NCBI GenBank assembly: GCA_021234155.1 | Contig: JAJEKV010000135.1 | Coordinates: forward strand, 1,073,562-1,137,561 | Source: Isoetes taiwanensis | Lineage: Eukaryota; Streptophyta; Lycopodiopsida; Isoetales; Isoetaceae | DNA: 64,000 nt | Reading direction: 5' to 3' | Shown here: piece by piece, positions 1 through 11,568 of the stretch | Layout: every line of letters starts with the position of its first letter | Numbering within the stretch: position 1 is the first letter of the stretch | The notes under the pieces: generated by a model | Told to the model about the DNA's origin: nothing | Seen by the model: the letters and a program-made list of their open reading frames with translations, nothing else | The model's database searches: none | Position numbers and translations under genes: made by a program

Positions 1-1185
1 GGAACCGCGGAGGTGTCATTAAACCCACGCCTTCAGTGGGACTCCTACACAAGGGCGTGAATACATGTTAGCACGGCACAAATATATATAAATAACCACC
101 TCGAAGGGTGGCACATCCATCAAATACCACGGCAAAGAATATGCATCTAATGCTAAGGGAAACACCAAACCCGGGTTCTACCCGGTTCGGACTCTTGTGA
201 GGATAGGTGGCGGCTCGGCCGCAAGAGTTCAGACGCAGAGGTATAACTTTGGCGTTGTTTGGCATAGAACATCGGCTAGGGTTGTCCACTCCATCGCCCC
301 TCTTGTGCACACTTTGCGGATGGGTGATTCCGCTGTATGGCCGCTATAGCCTTCCTGAGACAGCGGGCTCGAGGTATCACCTATTTGAGCCTACTCGGGG
401 TTCATGCGCCCGGGGCCAGATGAGGCGGTCGGGGAAGTGTCCCCTTCCCGAGGATCAGTGGTTCCATGGGTGAGCTAGAGAATCGTGCCGCATCCGGCTG
501 ACCCCGCATCCGTGCCCAACTTACTTCCCGAATATATATCGACCCCGGCCGTAGTATACATCACGAGGACTTTCCCCCTCCATGGCGACCATCTGCGCCC
601 GGCGAGCCCCCTCAAGTCTACCGGGCCATCTATAGAGATGCCCGAGTGAAGACTGCGGAGGGTGTTTGCCATTACGCCTTGATTGGGACTCCTATGTCGT
701 GAGCGTGAATACATGTTAGCACACGGCACAAATATATATAAATAACCACCTCGAAGGGTGGCACATCCATCAAATACCACGTGAAAGAATATGCATCTAA
801 TCCTAGGGGAAACACCCAAACCCCGGGTTCTACCCGGTTCGAGACTCTTGTGAGGATAGGCCCGGCGGCTCCTCGCAAAGGATTCGGACGCAGATGAGGT
901 ATAACTTTGGCGTTGTTGGCATAGAACATCGGGCTAGGTTGTCCACTCCATCTGCCCCTCGGGTGCACACTTTGCGGATGGGTCCGATTCATATGGCTAT
1001 GGCCTTTTATAGCCTTGGGGAGGCAGAAGGCTCCGAGGTATCACCTGCTGAGCCTACTCCCAGGTTCATGGCGCCCTGGGCCCGATGAAGCGGTCGGGAA
1101 GTGTCCCCTTCCGGGGATCCACCGGTGGTTCCATGGGTGAGCTAGAGAATACGCCGCATCAGCGACCCAGCATCCCGTACCCAAC
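1..1185. repeat. Two-copy tandem repeat, period about 650 bp
   Basis: The block from the window start to about 520 recurs at about 650-1185. Shared landmarks include the segment beginning cacaaatatatataaataa (77 and 727), a block reading confidently as ggcgttgtt(t)ggcatagaac, and ggttccatgggtgagctaga (460 and 1127). The copies differ by many small indels in GC-rich stretches. The repeat probably continues upstream of the window. ORFs inside it are not conserved between copies, so I regard it as non-coding. A related stretch occurs near 34846-34912. Confidence 0.85.
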
Positions 1186-2632
1186 TTACTCACCTAAATC
1201 AACTCAAAGTGCAAGATGCTCCATACGGATCACACCTCTACACCTAGGGAGTTCGGACCCATAGGCCCCTCGTGGGCCAGGCCCTATGGGGCCCTAGCCT
1301 TTGTAGAGTCTTAGGGAGCACGGTTTTATGTTCCGTGGTAAGACCCCACCCCCACTTCACCAGCGTGTCCCTTCTACGGTGCTAAGGGCGGACCATAGCA
1401 TCTATGACACGGTGGTCTCTCTTGTTGTGCCGCGCATCTAATGGGATATCTGAGGGGCTCTATCTAGGAGCATACTACAATACATGGGCTCGAGAGGTCT
1501 CTACCAGTAATCCCCCATTCAAGAGTACTACTATCAGGAGAACTATCAATCCATCCTTTAAGAGCAAGATCGAGAATCGAGAAATAAAGAGAACTCACCT
1601 TTATAATGAAGGGTTAGTTCCTACAAGTAAAACATAGAGAGACGGAGAGACAAAACACACCCGATTGCCCAGCAGGAGCTATTCTAGAATTCACGAGGCT
1701 ATCCCTAGCCATCCACGAGTTACATTTGGACCCGGGTTACCATTGGGTGCTTCCATCTCACGGGTCTTGGTGCTCGGCTTATTTCTACGGTGGGTATAAG
1801 TGCTTGGTATGGTGGTATTTCGGCTTGGCGGGTAGGCAGCTCGGCTCTGCTCCTTTTTGGGCCAATTTTGGGAGTCAATTAGGGATAGGGATCAGGTTGA
1901 CAGCCCAATTTGGAAGTCCCCATGCTGGCCAATCGATTTAGGCCAGGTGGCGCCTTCCCAAAGCATTAATTAACCCCTTTAATATTAATGCCTAGATTAT
2001 AGGTTATTATCTTTAATGGTTAAATTAGCATAGCTAATTTAATCCCTTTTAGGTCAACCCCCTAGGTCACGATACCCCATGGTGGCATACCTTTGACGGG
2101 TGACGTGTCGGTATATTTATACATATACCATATAAATACGTATACGTATATCGTATAAATACGTGGAACGTCACAAAAGCTGATAATCCTATACATCAAT
2201 CCTTGAGAACTTATAACATATCCCCTTTCCAAGGCTGGTAATCCTATCGTTAATCCTTGAGAGCTTTTCAAAACAATGTAATTAGGATCTAGTTATTGCG
2301 TTGCAAACACAATAACCTCCTTTTTACTTAGAGCAAACATTTGAAGGAAAAGACAACTTCTTTTAATTCAAATGAAATGTTTACAATGCTCAGTCAATCT
2401 AGCATTCACATGCACACACAAGCATCCCTTTACCTTATAAATGCAAATTCCTAAAACCATAAAGTGCTCCATGCAACTGTAAAAGGTAAGAAAACACTTC
2501 CTAAAAGTATTTCTTGCAAAATAATCTCCCAGAAAGGTTTCCAGCAAAATATTCTCCGTGTCCACTTCTATTCCACTCATCTAGGTGTAAGATATGAAAC
2601 CATTGCCCACAACCTCCAACGAAAGAAACACA
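1186..2632. other. Non-coding repeat-derived stretch
   Basis: No supported gene. The theme (GC-rich leader, then ggctctatctaggagcatac near 1458) resembles 35300-35340, so it may belong to the same repeat family as 1-1185. At 2180-2265 a short unit of about 60 bp (ctgataatcctat / ctggtaatcctat followed by aatccttgaga) occurs twice in tandem. A strongly AT-rich alternating cgtataaatacg tract lies at 2110-2165. Confidence 0.5.
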
Positions 2633-2644
2633 GCTCTGATACCA
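2633..2644 (-). other. Copia-type primer binding site, minus orientation
   Basis: The plus strand reads gctctgatacca, the exact reverse complement of tggtatcagagc, which is the sequence complementary to the 3' end of plant initiator tRNA-Met used by most Ty1/copia elements. It implies a copia element whose internal region lies to the left and whose LTR lies to the right. Confidence 0.7.
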
Positions 2645-2648
2645 ATTA

Positions 2649-3187
2649 ATGCGAATGAGGATCTCTAACCTGCAAAATGGAAGCTACTAGAAAGTAAAAT
2701 ACCACAGCATACTCGATTTACTGTTATATTATTTCATGGGTAGTAAATGGTCATGCTGACATGTTATAAAATTATGAGGGCACGTGGATCCAAAGTTGAT
2801 GGATTTATCTATAAAGAAAAAAAAACAGATAGCAAAATACGGTGAGCGGCAGTTGTGCGACCATGATTGTTTATGCAGATAAATCCAGCGGATGCCTTTT
2901 ACCTGAACATATGATTGGCAGAGAACTTTGATGCTCTGACTCCTGTATCTGGATGGTGTGTGTTATGGCTATCTTCTAGTCATGATCTATTGCAGCCGAT
3001 TATGCTGACCTGATCTGTTGCAACCAATTCTGCTGGCCTGAGATAATACTGTGATAGAAGAACCTGAATTGGCTTTTCTAGTTGGATTTCTTTCTTGCAG
3101 CGAATCACTATTTTTGTCTGGCTTTTCTAGCCAGAAGTTCTCGCTTGCAGTGAATTACTTTAATTTACATAAGGAGAAAAACCATCA
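2649..3187. repeat. LTR-like segment flanked by inverted primer sites
   Basis: About 539 bp starting tg and ending ca. It is bounded on the left by a minus-oriented tRNA-Met primer site and on the right by a plus-oriented one (3189-3200). I see no coding sequence in it. I infer an LTR; no second copy is present in the window to prove it. Confidence 0.45.
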
Positions 3188-3188
3188 T

Positions 3189-3200
3189 TGATATCAGAGC
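3189..3200 (+). other. Copia-type primer binding site, plus orientation
   Basis: tgatatcagagc matches the initiator tRNA-Met primer sequence at 11 of 12 positions. It is followed 11 bp later by the ATG of a gag-like reading frame, the same spacing logic as in the complete copia element at 11534. Confidence 0.65.
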
Positions 3201-3211
3201 CATTAAGAATC

Positions 3212-4050
3212 ATGGCAACTAGATTTGGAGCCACACTTCCCAATGCGATAGATGTCTATAGCAGTGGCTCAGGATTTCAGGTATGGAATGAGAATATACT
3301 AGAAGTATTGAATGCAAAAGGATTGATGGGTATTGTTCAACCTTCAGAAGGGAAAGGATTTGAAGGAGATGTTGGCAAAGTTGAGAAAAATGAAGATTAG
3401 TGAATGTGAAAGCAAGCCAACTGATGGTACTGGTTAGAAGAAAGTTCCAATGCAAGAATATTTATTCAGATAGTAAAAAATAGAGAAGCTAGAGGAATTA
3501 TATCATGCAAAGTTGGTCCTAGTATACTGTTAAGAATGCATGGTATGTATCCTCAACAAATGTGGTCATATCTCATTAATAAGTATGAAAGGAAATCATC
3601 GTCACAATTGGATGTGTTAGATAAGGAATTAAGACAATTAACATATGTGGAAGATGAAAACATCACAGATTTTGTTGCCAAGCTGGATAATATTTTTGCC
3701 AATATAGATGCGGCTGGGGCTAGACTAAGTGGTGAATTTCAGTGTTGGCTATATCACGTGCATTTTCAAGATATGATGTATTATCCATCTTAATTAGAAG
3801 CATAACCAAAGATCATGATGATGCAGAAAGATTGGTAAGAATGGATCTCGAGCAAAGAAAGGTAGTCATTGAGGAAGAAGAGAGTTCCGAAGTATTGTTT
3901 ACTGGAAAAGCAAAAGGTAATGTGGTTAAAAGGGATTATTTAGAAAAAACCATAGGGCCATGATATTATTGTCATGAAATTAGACATCTAAAAAATGATT
4001 GTCCAGAAATAGAAGATATGTCTTGTTACAAGTGTATAAATATATATCTC
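3212..4050 (+). pseudogene. Degenerate Ty1/copia gag remnant
   Basis: The frame opening MATRFGATLPNAIDVYSSGS aligns with the gag start of the copia element at 11569 (MTTRFGANLLNSIEV...). Further gag pieces follow in shifted frames at 3536-3793 (MHGMYPQQMWSYLINKYERK) and 3742-3963. At 3961-4004 a CCHC zinc knuckle is recognisable (YYCHEIRHLKNDC), with its first cysteine codon reading TGA. No protease, integrase or RT follows, so the element is truncated after gag. It is related to, but clearly diverged from, the 11-16 kb family. Confidence 0.75.
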
Positions 4051-4167
4051 AAGTTAGTGAAATAATCTCAGATATAAAATAGTTAAATCACTTATGTTGG
4101 CATAATACTCTAGGCAAGATATTTCATAAAACAGGCCAAATGGCAATATCTGAGGATAAAGTTTTAT

Positions 4168-4648
4168 TTATACATAGCCAGCTTGGTAAGACATATACCA
4201 AAAACCCAAGCTAGTGCTTAGTGCCAATAGGGGACGAAAAAGTCTCACCCTATTAAGCATCAGTATTTCAATCTGGTTCTCAACCATCACAGGAGAAATG
4301 TCAGAAGTAGAAGCACACTTATTACCACCTTTGGTCATTGAATAATCTTCTACATAGTTGTAGCTCATAGCATGGAATACTTCGCTGCATAGGAGAACTC
4401 AGCCCTATATTTAGGTCAGAATTAAATCTTGGAGGCAATTTTGGGATCATATTCCTGGGCTTTCCATAAACGGTCGCTTTCCTTAGGTAATCCTTAGATG
4501 CAACTGAAGTTTTGCCACCAGCATTGCCAGTCTTTAAAAAGGATAAAGGTTTGATCATCTTTCCAGAGATATCAGCCAATTTGTCATTTCCAAATTTCTC
4601 TTTCAGATTACTGTCAGGATTCTTCACAAACAAGGAGGTCATTTCCAA
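4168..4648 (-). pseudogene. Unidentified reading-frame fragments
   Basis: Two overlapping minus-strand frames (4322-4648, 108 codons; 4168-4368, 66 codons) look like one coding segment with a frameshift. Visible text includes SGKMIKPLSFLKTGNAGGKT and YGKPRNMIPKLPPRFNSDLN. I do not recognise the family. It lies between a copia remnant and a LINE 3' end on the opposite strand, so it is probably a captured or decayed gene piece. Confidence 0.3.
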
Positions 4649-4939
4649 AAGGATCTTCCTTACTTCCAGGTAAGAAATAAATGTTAAAACAGTAGGCCTG
4701 AAAGGGCTATTGATGCATTTGGTAAGGGAATATCATTCTTATGATAACCCAGGATAGACAACTTTCAGATTATTCAAAAGGAACCATATGCCATGGTCAA
4801 CCAAATTATACCACTGCGGAATTTTTCTTCTTTCTTCCTTAGTGCTTTAAGGTTTTTCTTACATTTACACATGAAATAAGGGCAATGTGTTCTCCACAAG
4901 CTTGTTAAATAGAAGTCATCCCTGGTCAAGTTTGAGTAA

Positions 4940-5408
4940 GCCATGGGCCCCTTTTGGCAGATTTGAATGTCATTGTTTTCGATGCAAGCGAGATTATATA
5001 CATGTTGCCAGTTACAAATTATTGAAGATGAAAGCCATACTCTGCTAAGATGTCCTGCTTTTGAGATGGCCAGGAACCGTTATTTGACTTTTGCATTACA
5101 TTCCATGCTTCCACAACTTCTCAGAGCCCCATGTGTGCGTGACTTGGCATTATACATACTTGAGGTTCTAGATGAGCGTCTTCAATTATTGCGCCATCAG
5201 TAGTCATCGCCTACTTATATTTTCTTCTTGCTTGTCTAGTATCATCATTACTGCAAAGGTTTTTCCCTTGAAAACTTTTCGAGGCAGGGGTTTTTTAATA
5301 CTAGTATAATGGTTGTACTAGGCCATTGTATGGGTCCCATGGCCTCTTGATCTTCCTGGACATTAAAAATTCTATTCTATTCTATTCTATTCTATTCTAT
5401 TCTATTCT
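4940..5408 (+). mobile_element. LINE 3' end with (ATTCT)n tail
   Basis: The frame ending at 5203 carries the C-terminal finger typical of this LINE family: a cysteine pair region, then IEDESHTLLRCPAFEMARN. The complete LINE at 49136-49200 has the equivalent IEDEAHTLLRCSAYAHLR. The 3' untranslated region ends in gggtcccatggcctcttgat and cctggacattaaaa, followed by about eight ATTCT units (5368-5407). It is 5'-truncated, as is usual for LINE copies. Confidence 0.8.
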
Positions 5409-5637
5409 TGAAAATGGAGAAAAGAAGATGGAAGAAAATAGCGGTGCCTGTACAAAGATAAGTTCCGACCTCAGAATCATGATTCTTTAGGACATACAGT
5501 ATAAGGTCTGAAGTGATGAATGAAAATTTGCCTGAAGATAGCTAATATAAGAAATTGCAGAGATCTATTTTCACAGCCTTGCCATTTCCTTCTCTCTTTT
5601 CTACTAGCGCATTTCGGCCCTGGGTTGGGCATGGGCA

Positions 5638-5756
5638 TGAAGAAAGGGGATTTGATTATGTCTACCAGGAGAAGAATGGAAGAAGAGCAGGAAAATGCTG
5701 TCAAGAAGACCAAAATATTTTCCTTCCACGAGAAAGAGGGGGCTCCAACGGGGTAG
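5638..5756 (+). pseudogene. Basic N-terminal peptide family, copy 1
   Basis: The frame MKKGDLIMSTRRRMEEEQEN, continuing with a VKKTKIFSFHEK stretch, matches frames at 50378 and 57817 (pattern RKKGxLxMATRKRxEEE..KK.K.FSFH). All three lie on the plus strand, and two are followed by Helitron-like termini. It may be the start of a LINE ORF1 or a captured exon; function unknown. A 16-bp tandem (gattgcatctgctatt) follows at about 5777 and 5814. Confidence 0.4.
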
Positions 5757-5759
5757 AAC

Positions 5760-7857
5760 GATGCTATTGAGAAAAAGATTGCATCTGCTATTGGCCTGTT
5801 ATGGGGAATAAGAAGATTGCATCTGCTATGAAACCAGTGGAAATTATGGAGCTAAGTGCTGATTTGGTTATTACTGTACAGAATAGGGCAGTTAATATGC
5901 AAGGCTTCTGAATGAAACTCTGGAAGATGGAACCAGCAAATCAATTCACAGATTGGAAGCAATTCTGGGACTACTCAAAATTTGGGAAAGCCAACTCTAA
6001 CTAATCAGGTCTGATATATATCTTTAATGATTTCTAGCATGGGATCTAACATAATGAATGGGCAGCAATAGATCTACGTTTGCCTATAATTTTTTCAACT
6101 AATTTTTGTTTGGATCGGTTTTAAAAGTGAATAGTTAGACTGGTTGTAGCTTGTTTTTTAACACCCAAGGAAACGAAGCTTAAGCTCTTATGGGAGCAAG
6201 GATTATCTTGCTTCTTGGGCTTCCTCAAAATTCTAAATCATGGGGTGGCACTGCTGCAGCTTATTATAGTGCTTGATTGCATAAGGCATGTTATGAATTA
6301 GGGCTTGTAGTCCAATAAATAGGGAGATCTATGCATTAACCATAGAATGGGTAGTAATCGGGTTTGATCTGAGCTTGAGTAAGAATATGATATTAAAGAA
6401 TTCAATATGAATGCTTAGCTTTATTGGAATGTTTTCAATAATACATTGGGAGATTGCTCAATTTTCATGGGCTTGCATCCACTCTCATGCTTAGATTTGA
6501 AAATTGGGGCATATTAATTATTAGTTTGCATTGTGTACCTAGTGATAAAAGATCTAACCAATCTCATGATGTGAAATTAAGCACTATAGAGGCTGTGTTT
6601 GTCATATTTATTTAATAGGAAAACATGGAAAACATGCTTTAAATCCATAGCAGACATCATGCATTTCAGTATTCTCTCTATTAATTTTTTGAGATGTGAC
6701 TGACCACACTACTAAGAAAATCATATGTGAACTGACACATAGGGGAATTTGCAAAGGCATTAGCAGTATTTGATGCAAGGCTGGCTGCTTACTGTTATGT
6801 TTTTGTGTAATATTAAACAAATTTAGGTGAAGAGCGATGAGCCCAAGAAATCCATTGCTTACCTGTGACGACTTTTGTAGTTACCCTGCACAAGGCTAAC
6901 TTTCATCTGGTTTCATTGCAAGTAACGGGATTTCTTGCTCCTGTTTTTCTTTATTCAAGTATTTCAATTGTTTAAGGCATGCTGGCAAGTGGTGGAAAGT
7001 TGATCTGAAAGTTCAAAGACTGGGTGTCCTTTTTAATGGTATATACAAGTTGTAGAAATTGTCTTTTAGTATGAGCAATTGCTATAATTAATATATAGAT
7101 GCTAAGATGTGCAATTCTACACCTGTATTTTTCAGATTGGTAAGTATATTCTTTAGATTGTTCCTCTATAATCCAGAATTCTGGTGACATAGACAGTCTT
7201 GTAAATATGGCATGTGAATTTTTCATTAAGGAAAGTGTTTAAGGAGACATGGTGGAGATATTCCACCATGGCTGGATTAACATGTACAATAGTAGATTTG
7301 CTTTGTTTAGAAGGCTTAAATATAACCGGATTAAGTCCTAAGTTAAGATGCACCTGGATTGGCTTAGGACTGCTAATTGTACTTGGAAGTGTTCTTTGTA
7401 TAAAGTTCATGAAAAGGTAAAAGTCTGTTTGCATAGATTTCAAAGGTTTTTTTTTTTTCAAACTCCCAGTTCTCTAGTTGTATTAGGGACCTTAATTTGG
7501 TTGTTATACTTTTCAGGTGTACACTTTGATACCTTTTTACTAACTATTAATCTGATCTTTAGGAACTATCTAAAAAGTCAACATTGGATATGGAATCAGA
7601 TGGTCAATGATTCATACTACTCAAGTACAATGAGCATAACATAAGTTGTCCTAATGTTGCAGTCCAGATCATATTGGCATGCATAAGAAACAAGGAGGTT
7701 CATTCTTTTATCCTGTTGACAGAGGTTAACTTGATGATGAATAAATCCTTGGTTAATTCTTAGGCTTCAATGGATGGTTCCGACTTTACTTTCAAATGAG
7801 AAAATGCAACTTTCAATGCTCAAAGTGTAAGGAATTGATTAATGATTTATATTCATA
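5760..7857. other. AT-rich stretch without a supported gene
   Basis: I see no TE domains. A possible exon lies at about 7236-7422 on the plus strand, where a broken frame (LNMYNSRFALFRRLKYNRIK, then KMHLDWLRTANCTWKCSLYK) runs up to a splice-donor-like aaaag/gtaaaag. The frame has an internal stop and I do not recognise the protein. Confidence 0.35.
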
Positions 7858-8253
7858 GGTCAATTCTATCTTGTTCAAGAGGATCATACTTGAAAATCAC
7901 ATGGCCAAAGTATTTATGGAAGGCCTTACTGCACTTGAATCTGCAAATGACATTGTTTTCTCATTCCAAGAGGAGGCTAGTGATGTTACAAAAGTAAAAC
8001 AACAAGAATCTGGCGAGTGCCTCTTTTCTGATAAGGACTTGACTGCTATTGACATTTTTCATTGGATATACAAACCGATGAAGACATCTTGGGATTTGGC
8101 ATTGATCTGGAAACTAATACAGAAGATAATCTTCCAAATTTAAATCTTGCAAATTCTTCTTGTTTTCCAGTTATAACAGTTGACATGGGATTTTTTGAGC
8201 AGCCCTTCTCAGGGCAATTGCGGCCACTCCCATCTATCCACCTCAATCCGTAG
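7858..8253 (+). pseudogene. Unidentified exon-like coding segment
   Basis: After an acceptor-like ttcatag at 7850-7857, an open frame runs through FKRIILENHMAKVFMEGLTA and SANDIVFSFQEEASDVTKVK. It shifts frame near 8055 and continues to a stop at 8253 (ILGFGIDLETNTEDNLPNLN; SSCFPVITVDMGFFEQPFSG). The acidic, low-complexity C-terminal half looks like a real plant protein, but I cannot name it. The frameshift suggests a pseudogene or a captured fragment. Its right edge abuts the 3' side of the minus-strand LINE. Confidence 0.35.
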
Positions 8254-8389
8254 CTTATGGAATCCTGTGCGAATTGATGCAATAGCTACAAGCTTTTTCC
8301 TGGACAAGGAAGCAAGCAAATAAGCTTGTGGACCTGGTGCCAAAGTGGGATTTATATGTGTATGATAATGACCAGTTTTAATTTAAGCT

Positions 8390-9640
8390 AAGGTAACTGC
8401 GTCCCACATCTTCTGAGAAAAACGACCATCAAGATATTGTTGCAAAAGCTTGGAATCAGAACTAGCACGTACCATGCAGTGTTCCAGTTTCATAGACTAG
8501 CAGGAAAACCATGCATTACAATTCTCTTTCCAACATCGTTTCAAACACTGGTGAGATTCAGCCATGGAAAGCACGAGAAGAGGATACCTATCTGTGATGC
8601 ACCTTGCTGATAGTGGAGATGTCACTTCATGGCAGAATATTGAAGCGGCCAAAAACCCTATCTGTTGTAAAGAATAGAGTAGGGCACCATAGTTTTGACT
8701 CTTAGGCTGTAAGTGAGAAAGGACTTTTGCATCTGTTCCAAGCTCTCCCAAGCACTAGTACTAATGACATGTCCCCATACTTCAGAACCATACAGTAAAA
8801 AAATGCTCTACCAAAGCCCGAAACAAGTGGGCTTTCCGTGACCAATCATGAATCTCTGCTCGAAAACAATTGCTTTTCATTGCATACAGTGCTCTTCAGC
8901 CAACAGTCACATGCTTGGTAATACACTGTTCCCAAAGGGTGTCCTTACAGAACTCTACACCAAGATACTTGTAGCTATCTACAACTTCAACTTCGTGACT
9001 ATCATAGTGCAAAGTTGGAACAATATGCCAAGAAGATTGAACTACTAAGAGCTTGGTCTTTTGGAGATTAACAGCAAGCCTGTGTTCTCACAAAAATTGT
9101 AGAGAGCATGTAAATGTTCTTGCATACTAAAAGGGATATGTGCCATAAGCGAAATATCATCAGTTGTCTGATGATATGGTGTGCTAAATGTGGGCCTCCG
9201 CCATCATGGTGATCAAGCCATTCTTCCAATTGATCAACGTACAAGCCAAAGAGTGTAGGAGATGGAGGGCAACCTTGTCGTACTCCAATATTACTAGGGA
9301 TTTGAGTACCAATGCTAAAAACTTAGCAAAGACCCTTTCATAGAGCTGATAAACTGCATTTTGAAGGTCTTGTGGAACTCCAAGTGCTTGCAAGTGCTAC
9401 CAAAGAAGCGTGCAAGGTATTGTATCAAAGATAGAAGTAAAATCCACAAAGCATATATAGAGGTGTTGTTTCAAGCTTCGACTATGTTCAATAAACATGA
9501 GCAATGTGAAAATATGGTCTATCATAGAATGGCCTGGACGAAAGCCTACCTGTCCTACAGTACATACACCATATTGGATAGATTTCCCAGACCTTTTTTT
9601 ACTTCCTCCTCTGTGAATTGAAGAATATTACCTACTAAAG
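8390..9640 (-). pseudogene. LINE reverse transcriptase region (5'-split copy)
   Basis: The minus strand encodes broken RT motifs: motif A reads LYICFVDFTSIFDTIP near 9420-9470, and the catalytic-loop motif appears as TTDDISLMAH near 9150-9175 in place of a YADD-type core. MQALGVPQDLQNAVYQLYER (9393 down) matches the LDKLGVPVEMRQAVKLLYEK region of the plus-strand LINE at 47930. A C-terminal domain frame (8497-8751) and residual coding to about 8390 follow. Multiple frameshifts and stops make it inactive. I found no clear 3' hairpin or tail here. Confidence 0.75.
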
Positions 9641-9752
9641 GAGGCACAGAATTAAGAATCCCAGGATGATCATATAATTGGACCAATCGCTCATCCCATT
9701 GTTGCATAGGAATATGTCCAAGAGTAGGATGTGGTCGATATAATATTTTGCG

Positions 9753-10259
9753 TCAGAAGGTCTGAGGCTCACGTAGCAGCAATTCAAATATTTGCTTCTG
9801 ATGCTTAGCAACAAAGCGTGCCTTCTTGCATTTCAACACAGACTTATAATTCTCGATGGCATTGTGACGTGTATCTGGCTCAATGATCATTCTCAGGTTA
9901 AGCTGCTTGCATTCTACATCGAACCATGCATTTTTAGGAAAGAATTTTCTACGAGTCTGAGCAGCACTAGAAGCGCATGTACCAAAGCAGGAGACATCAG
10001 AAGTAAGCAAAGTGTCAGCAAATGCAGCATTATGTTCTTCAAGAGTTGGGTAATCCAAAATACCATCAAGTGCAGGAGCTTCAAAAGATCTAGAATAGGT
10101 CAAGCGAATGCGAGAAGCAAGAGCATGGACAGCAATGGGTTGAAGAGGTTTAAGCTGCCACTTTAATGACAAATAAAGTGGACAGTGGTCAGAATTTATC
10201 TCTGCATCCCTATGTCTTGTGCCAATTCGGAAATTTGAAATGAGATCCAAGGCTTGCAC
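9753..10259 (-). pseudogene. LINE endonuclease C-terminal part and linker
   Basis: A 168-codon frame carries the last apurinic-endonuclease motif, INSDHCPLYLSL (compare ESDHAPMMVTL in the plus-strand LINE at 46821). A linker follows that is rich in basic residues and contains KNAWFDVECKQLNLR (compare NSWFDTECKMKRKE at 47083). It follows the frame at 10308-10730 after a short break and precedes the RT region, so the order is that of a LINE ORF2. Confidence 0.8.
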
Positions 10260-10307
10260 TTGAAAAATGACATAATCAACGACACTAGTACCACCTCCCT
10301 GCCTATC

Positions 10308-10790
10308 CTATCTTCGTGTAACACATTTAGAGTGTGGCCATCGCTCTAATCCATTGCAAATTACCATCCCGAAGACTTCGCACAATTGAATGAGTTCCCT
10401 TCCAAATGTTGAGACAGGTTTGTTAGCATCAGGCGATGAACGTGACAAATATGTATCATTAGCAGACATCCATAAAGGCTCACGGGCATCCTCAAATATA
10501 AGCTGAGCAGCTTGCATTGCAGCAGTATGAGCGTTGAAGTCACCAAGAAGAATAGCATGCCCCAACTGTTTGATTTGAGCAATGTCATCATAAAGTTCAC
10601 CATAAGGATCATTGCGATCTACATCATATTCATCACAGAAAGGTGGTGATGTAGGGGGAAAGTAACAGGCAGCAGCAAAAATGGCACTACGAAGCAGAAG
10701 CATATCCATATCTTTTGCAATGGGATTCAAGCCATCACCTTTACGTCATGGAAAACCTCGACAATTCCAAGACACCAACCGAAGGCAGGT
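10308..10790 (-). pseudogene. LINE apurinic-type endonuclease, N-terminal half
   Basis: Minus-strand coding begins with RLVSWNCRGFP (10787 down), the usual start of an exonuclease-endonuclease-phosphatase (EEP) domain, then hits a TGA. The frame 10730 to 10308 continues with CYFPPTSPP and ILLGDFNAHT, the DFN motif that binds the catalytic metal. The segment carrying the catalytic glutamate is shortened compared with the plus-strand LINE (LETCE near 46165), so part of the domain is probably deleted. Confidence 0.8.
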
Positions 10791-11017
10791 ATACCATAAA
10801 CAGTAGTAGCAGTAGGTATACCATTAGCAACATCGTGAGAGGAGGGGCCTTGAGCATGAGAAGATGTGGTGGGTGCAGAGGATGGAACAACAAAATGCAC
10901 ATTCACAGCTGTGGCATGTGCAGCATTTGCAGCAGCAATGGTATGAGTGGTCGTAGCATGATGAAATGTGTCAGCAAAGATTGCATGAGATGGTGTAAAG
11001 CTATGTAGTTTTCCACG
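10791..11017 (-). pseudogene. LINE region upstream of endonuclease (right part of split)
   Basis: The minus frame contains KLHSFTPSHAIFADTFHHAT and an Ala/Thr/His-rich stretch (AAANAAHATAVNVHF) before the SWNCRG endonuclease start. It is cut at 11017 by the copia element. Removing the copia plus one 5-bp duplication joins this frame seamlessly to 16375-16523 (KAALIRG then KLHSF), which shows the two pieces were one reading frame. Confidence 0.75.
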
Positions 11018-11532
11018 TGTTGGAAATGACATAAGTATGTGTCATGTGATATTCGAGTACATAAGGGGATTAGTGACCACATCTTGGCTCCCCTAGGCTA
11101 ATGAGGATTCATACAAGCATTCATGAGAAGCAGTGGCAGTGAATGCAAGAAAAAAGCATAGAAGTTGAAAAGTGGTGGCGGTACTACCCCGGACGTTGCC
11201 TACGGCCCCGGAAAATGCTTGATACCCCCTGCCCGCCACTTAGGGTTTTGACTGGTCAAACGGGTCAAAGTCAACGACAGCTGGAACTTAAGGACAGCAG
11301 GGCATCCTATTATTTAGGCAAGTTGGAAAACTTTCTATATGAAGGGCATGCACGATTTGACAAGTGGATATATCCAGGTTGATAAGAAAATATATAGATG
11401 GATGATTGTCATAGAAGATAAGGAGCTGAGTGCAGATACAGGTGCGGGTATGCAAATATAGGTGTGGGAGGGGTTTGAAGGAGACAGAGTCTTGGCATAC
11501 TTGGGTTCGAATCCCAAGCTCTGATTATAACA
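11018..11532 (+). repeat. 5' LTR of copia element
   Basis: 515 bp, tg...ca. The first 161 bp are identical to the 3' LTR. Most differences fall in a GC-rich patch at about 11179-11300 and a small patch at 11430-11450. Near the end it carries cttgggttcgaatcccaag (11500-11518), a tRNA T-arm-like hairpin. Confidence 0.95.
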
Positions 11533-11533
11533 T

Positions 11534-11545
11534 TGGTATCAGAGC
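11534..11545 (+). other. Primer binding site (initiator tRNA-Met)
   Basis: tggtatcagagc lies one base after the 5' LTR end and is a perfect match to the standard plant copia primer site. Confidence 0.95.
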
Positions 11546-11568
11546 TAACTAAATCCTGCCCTGTGATA

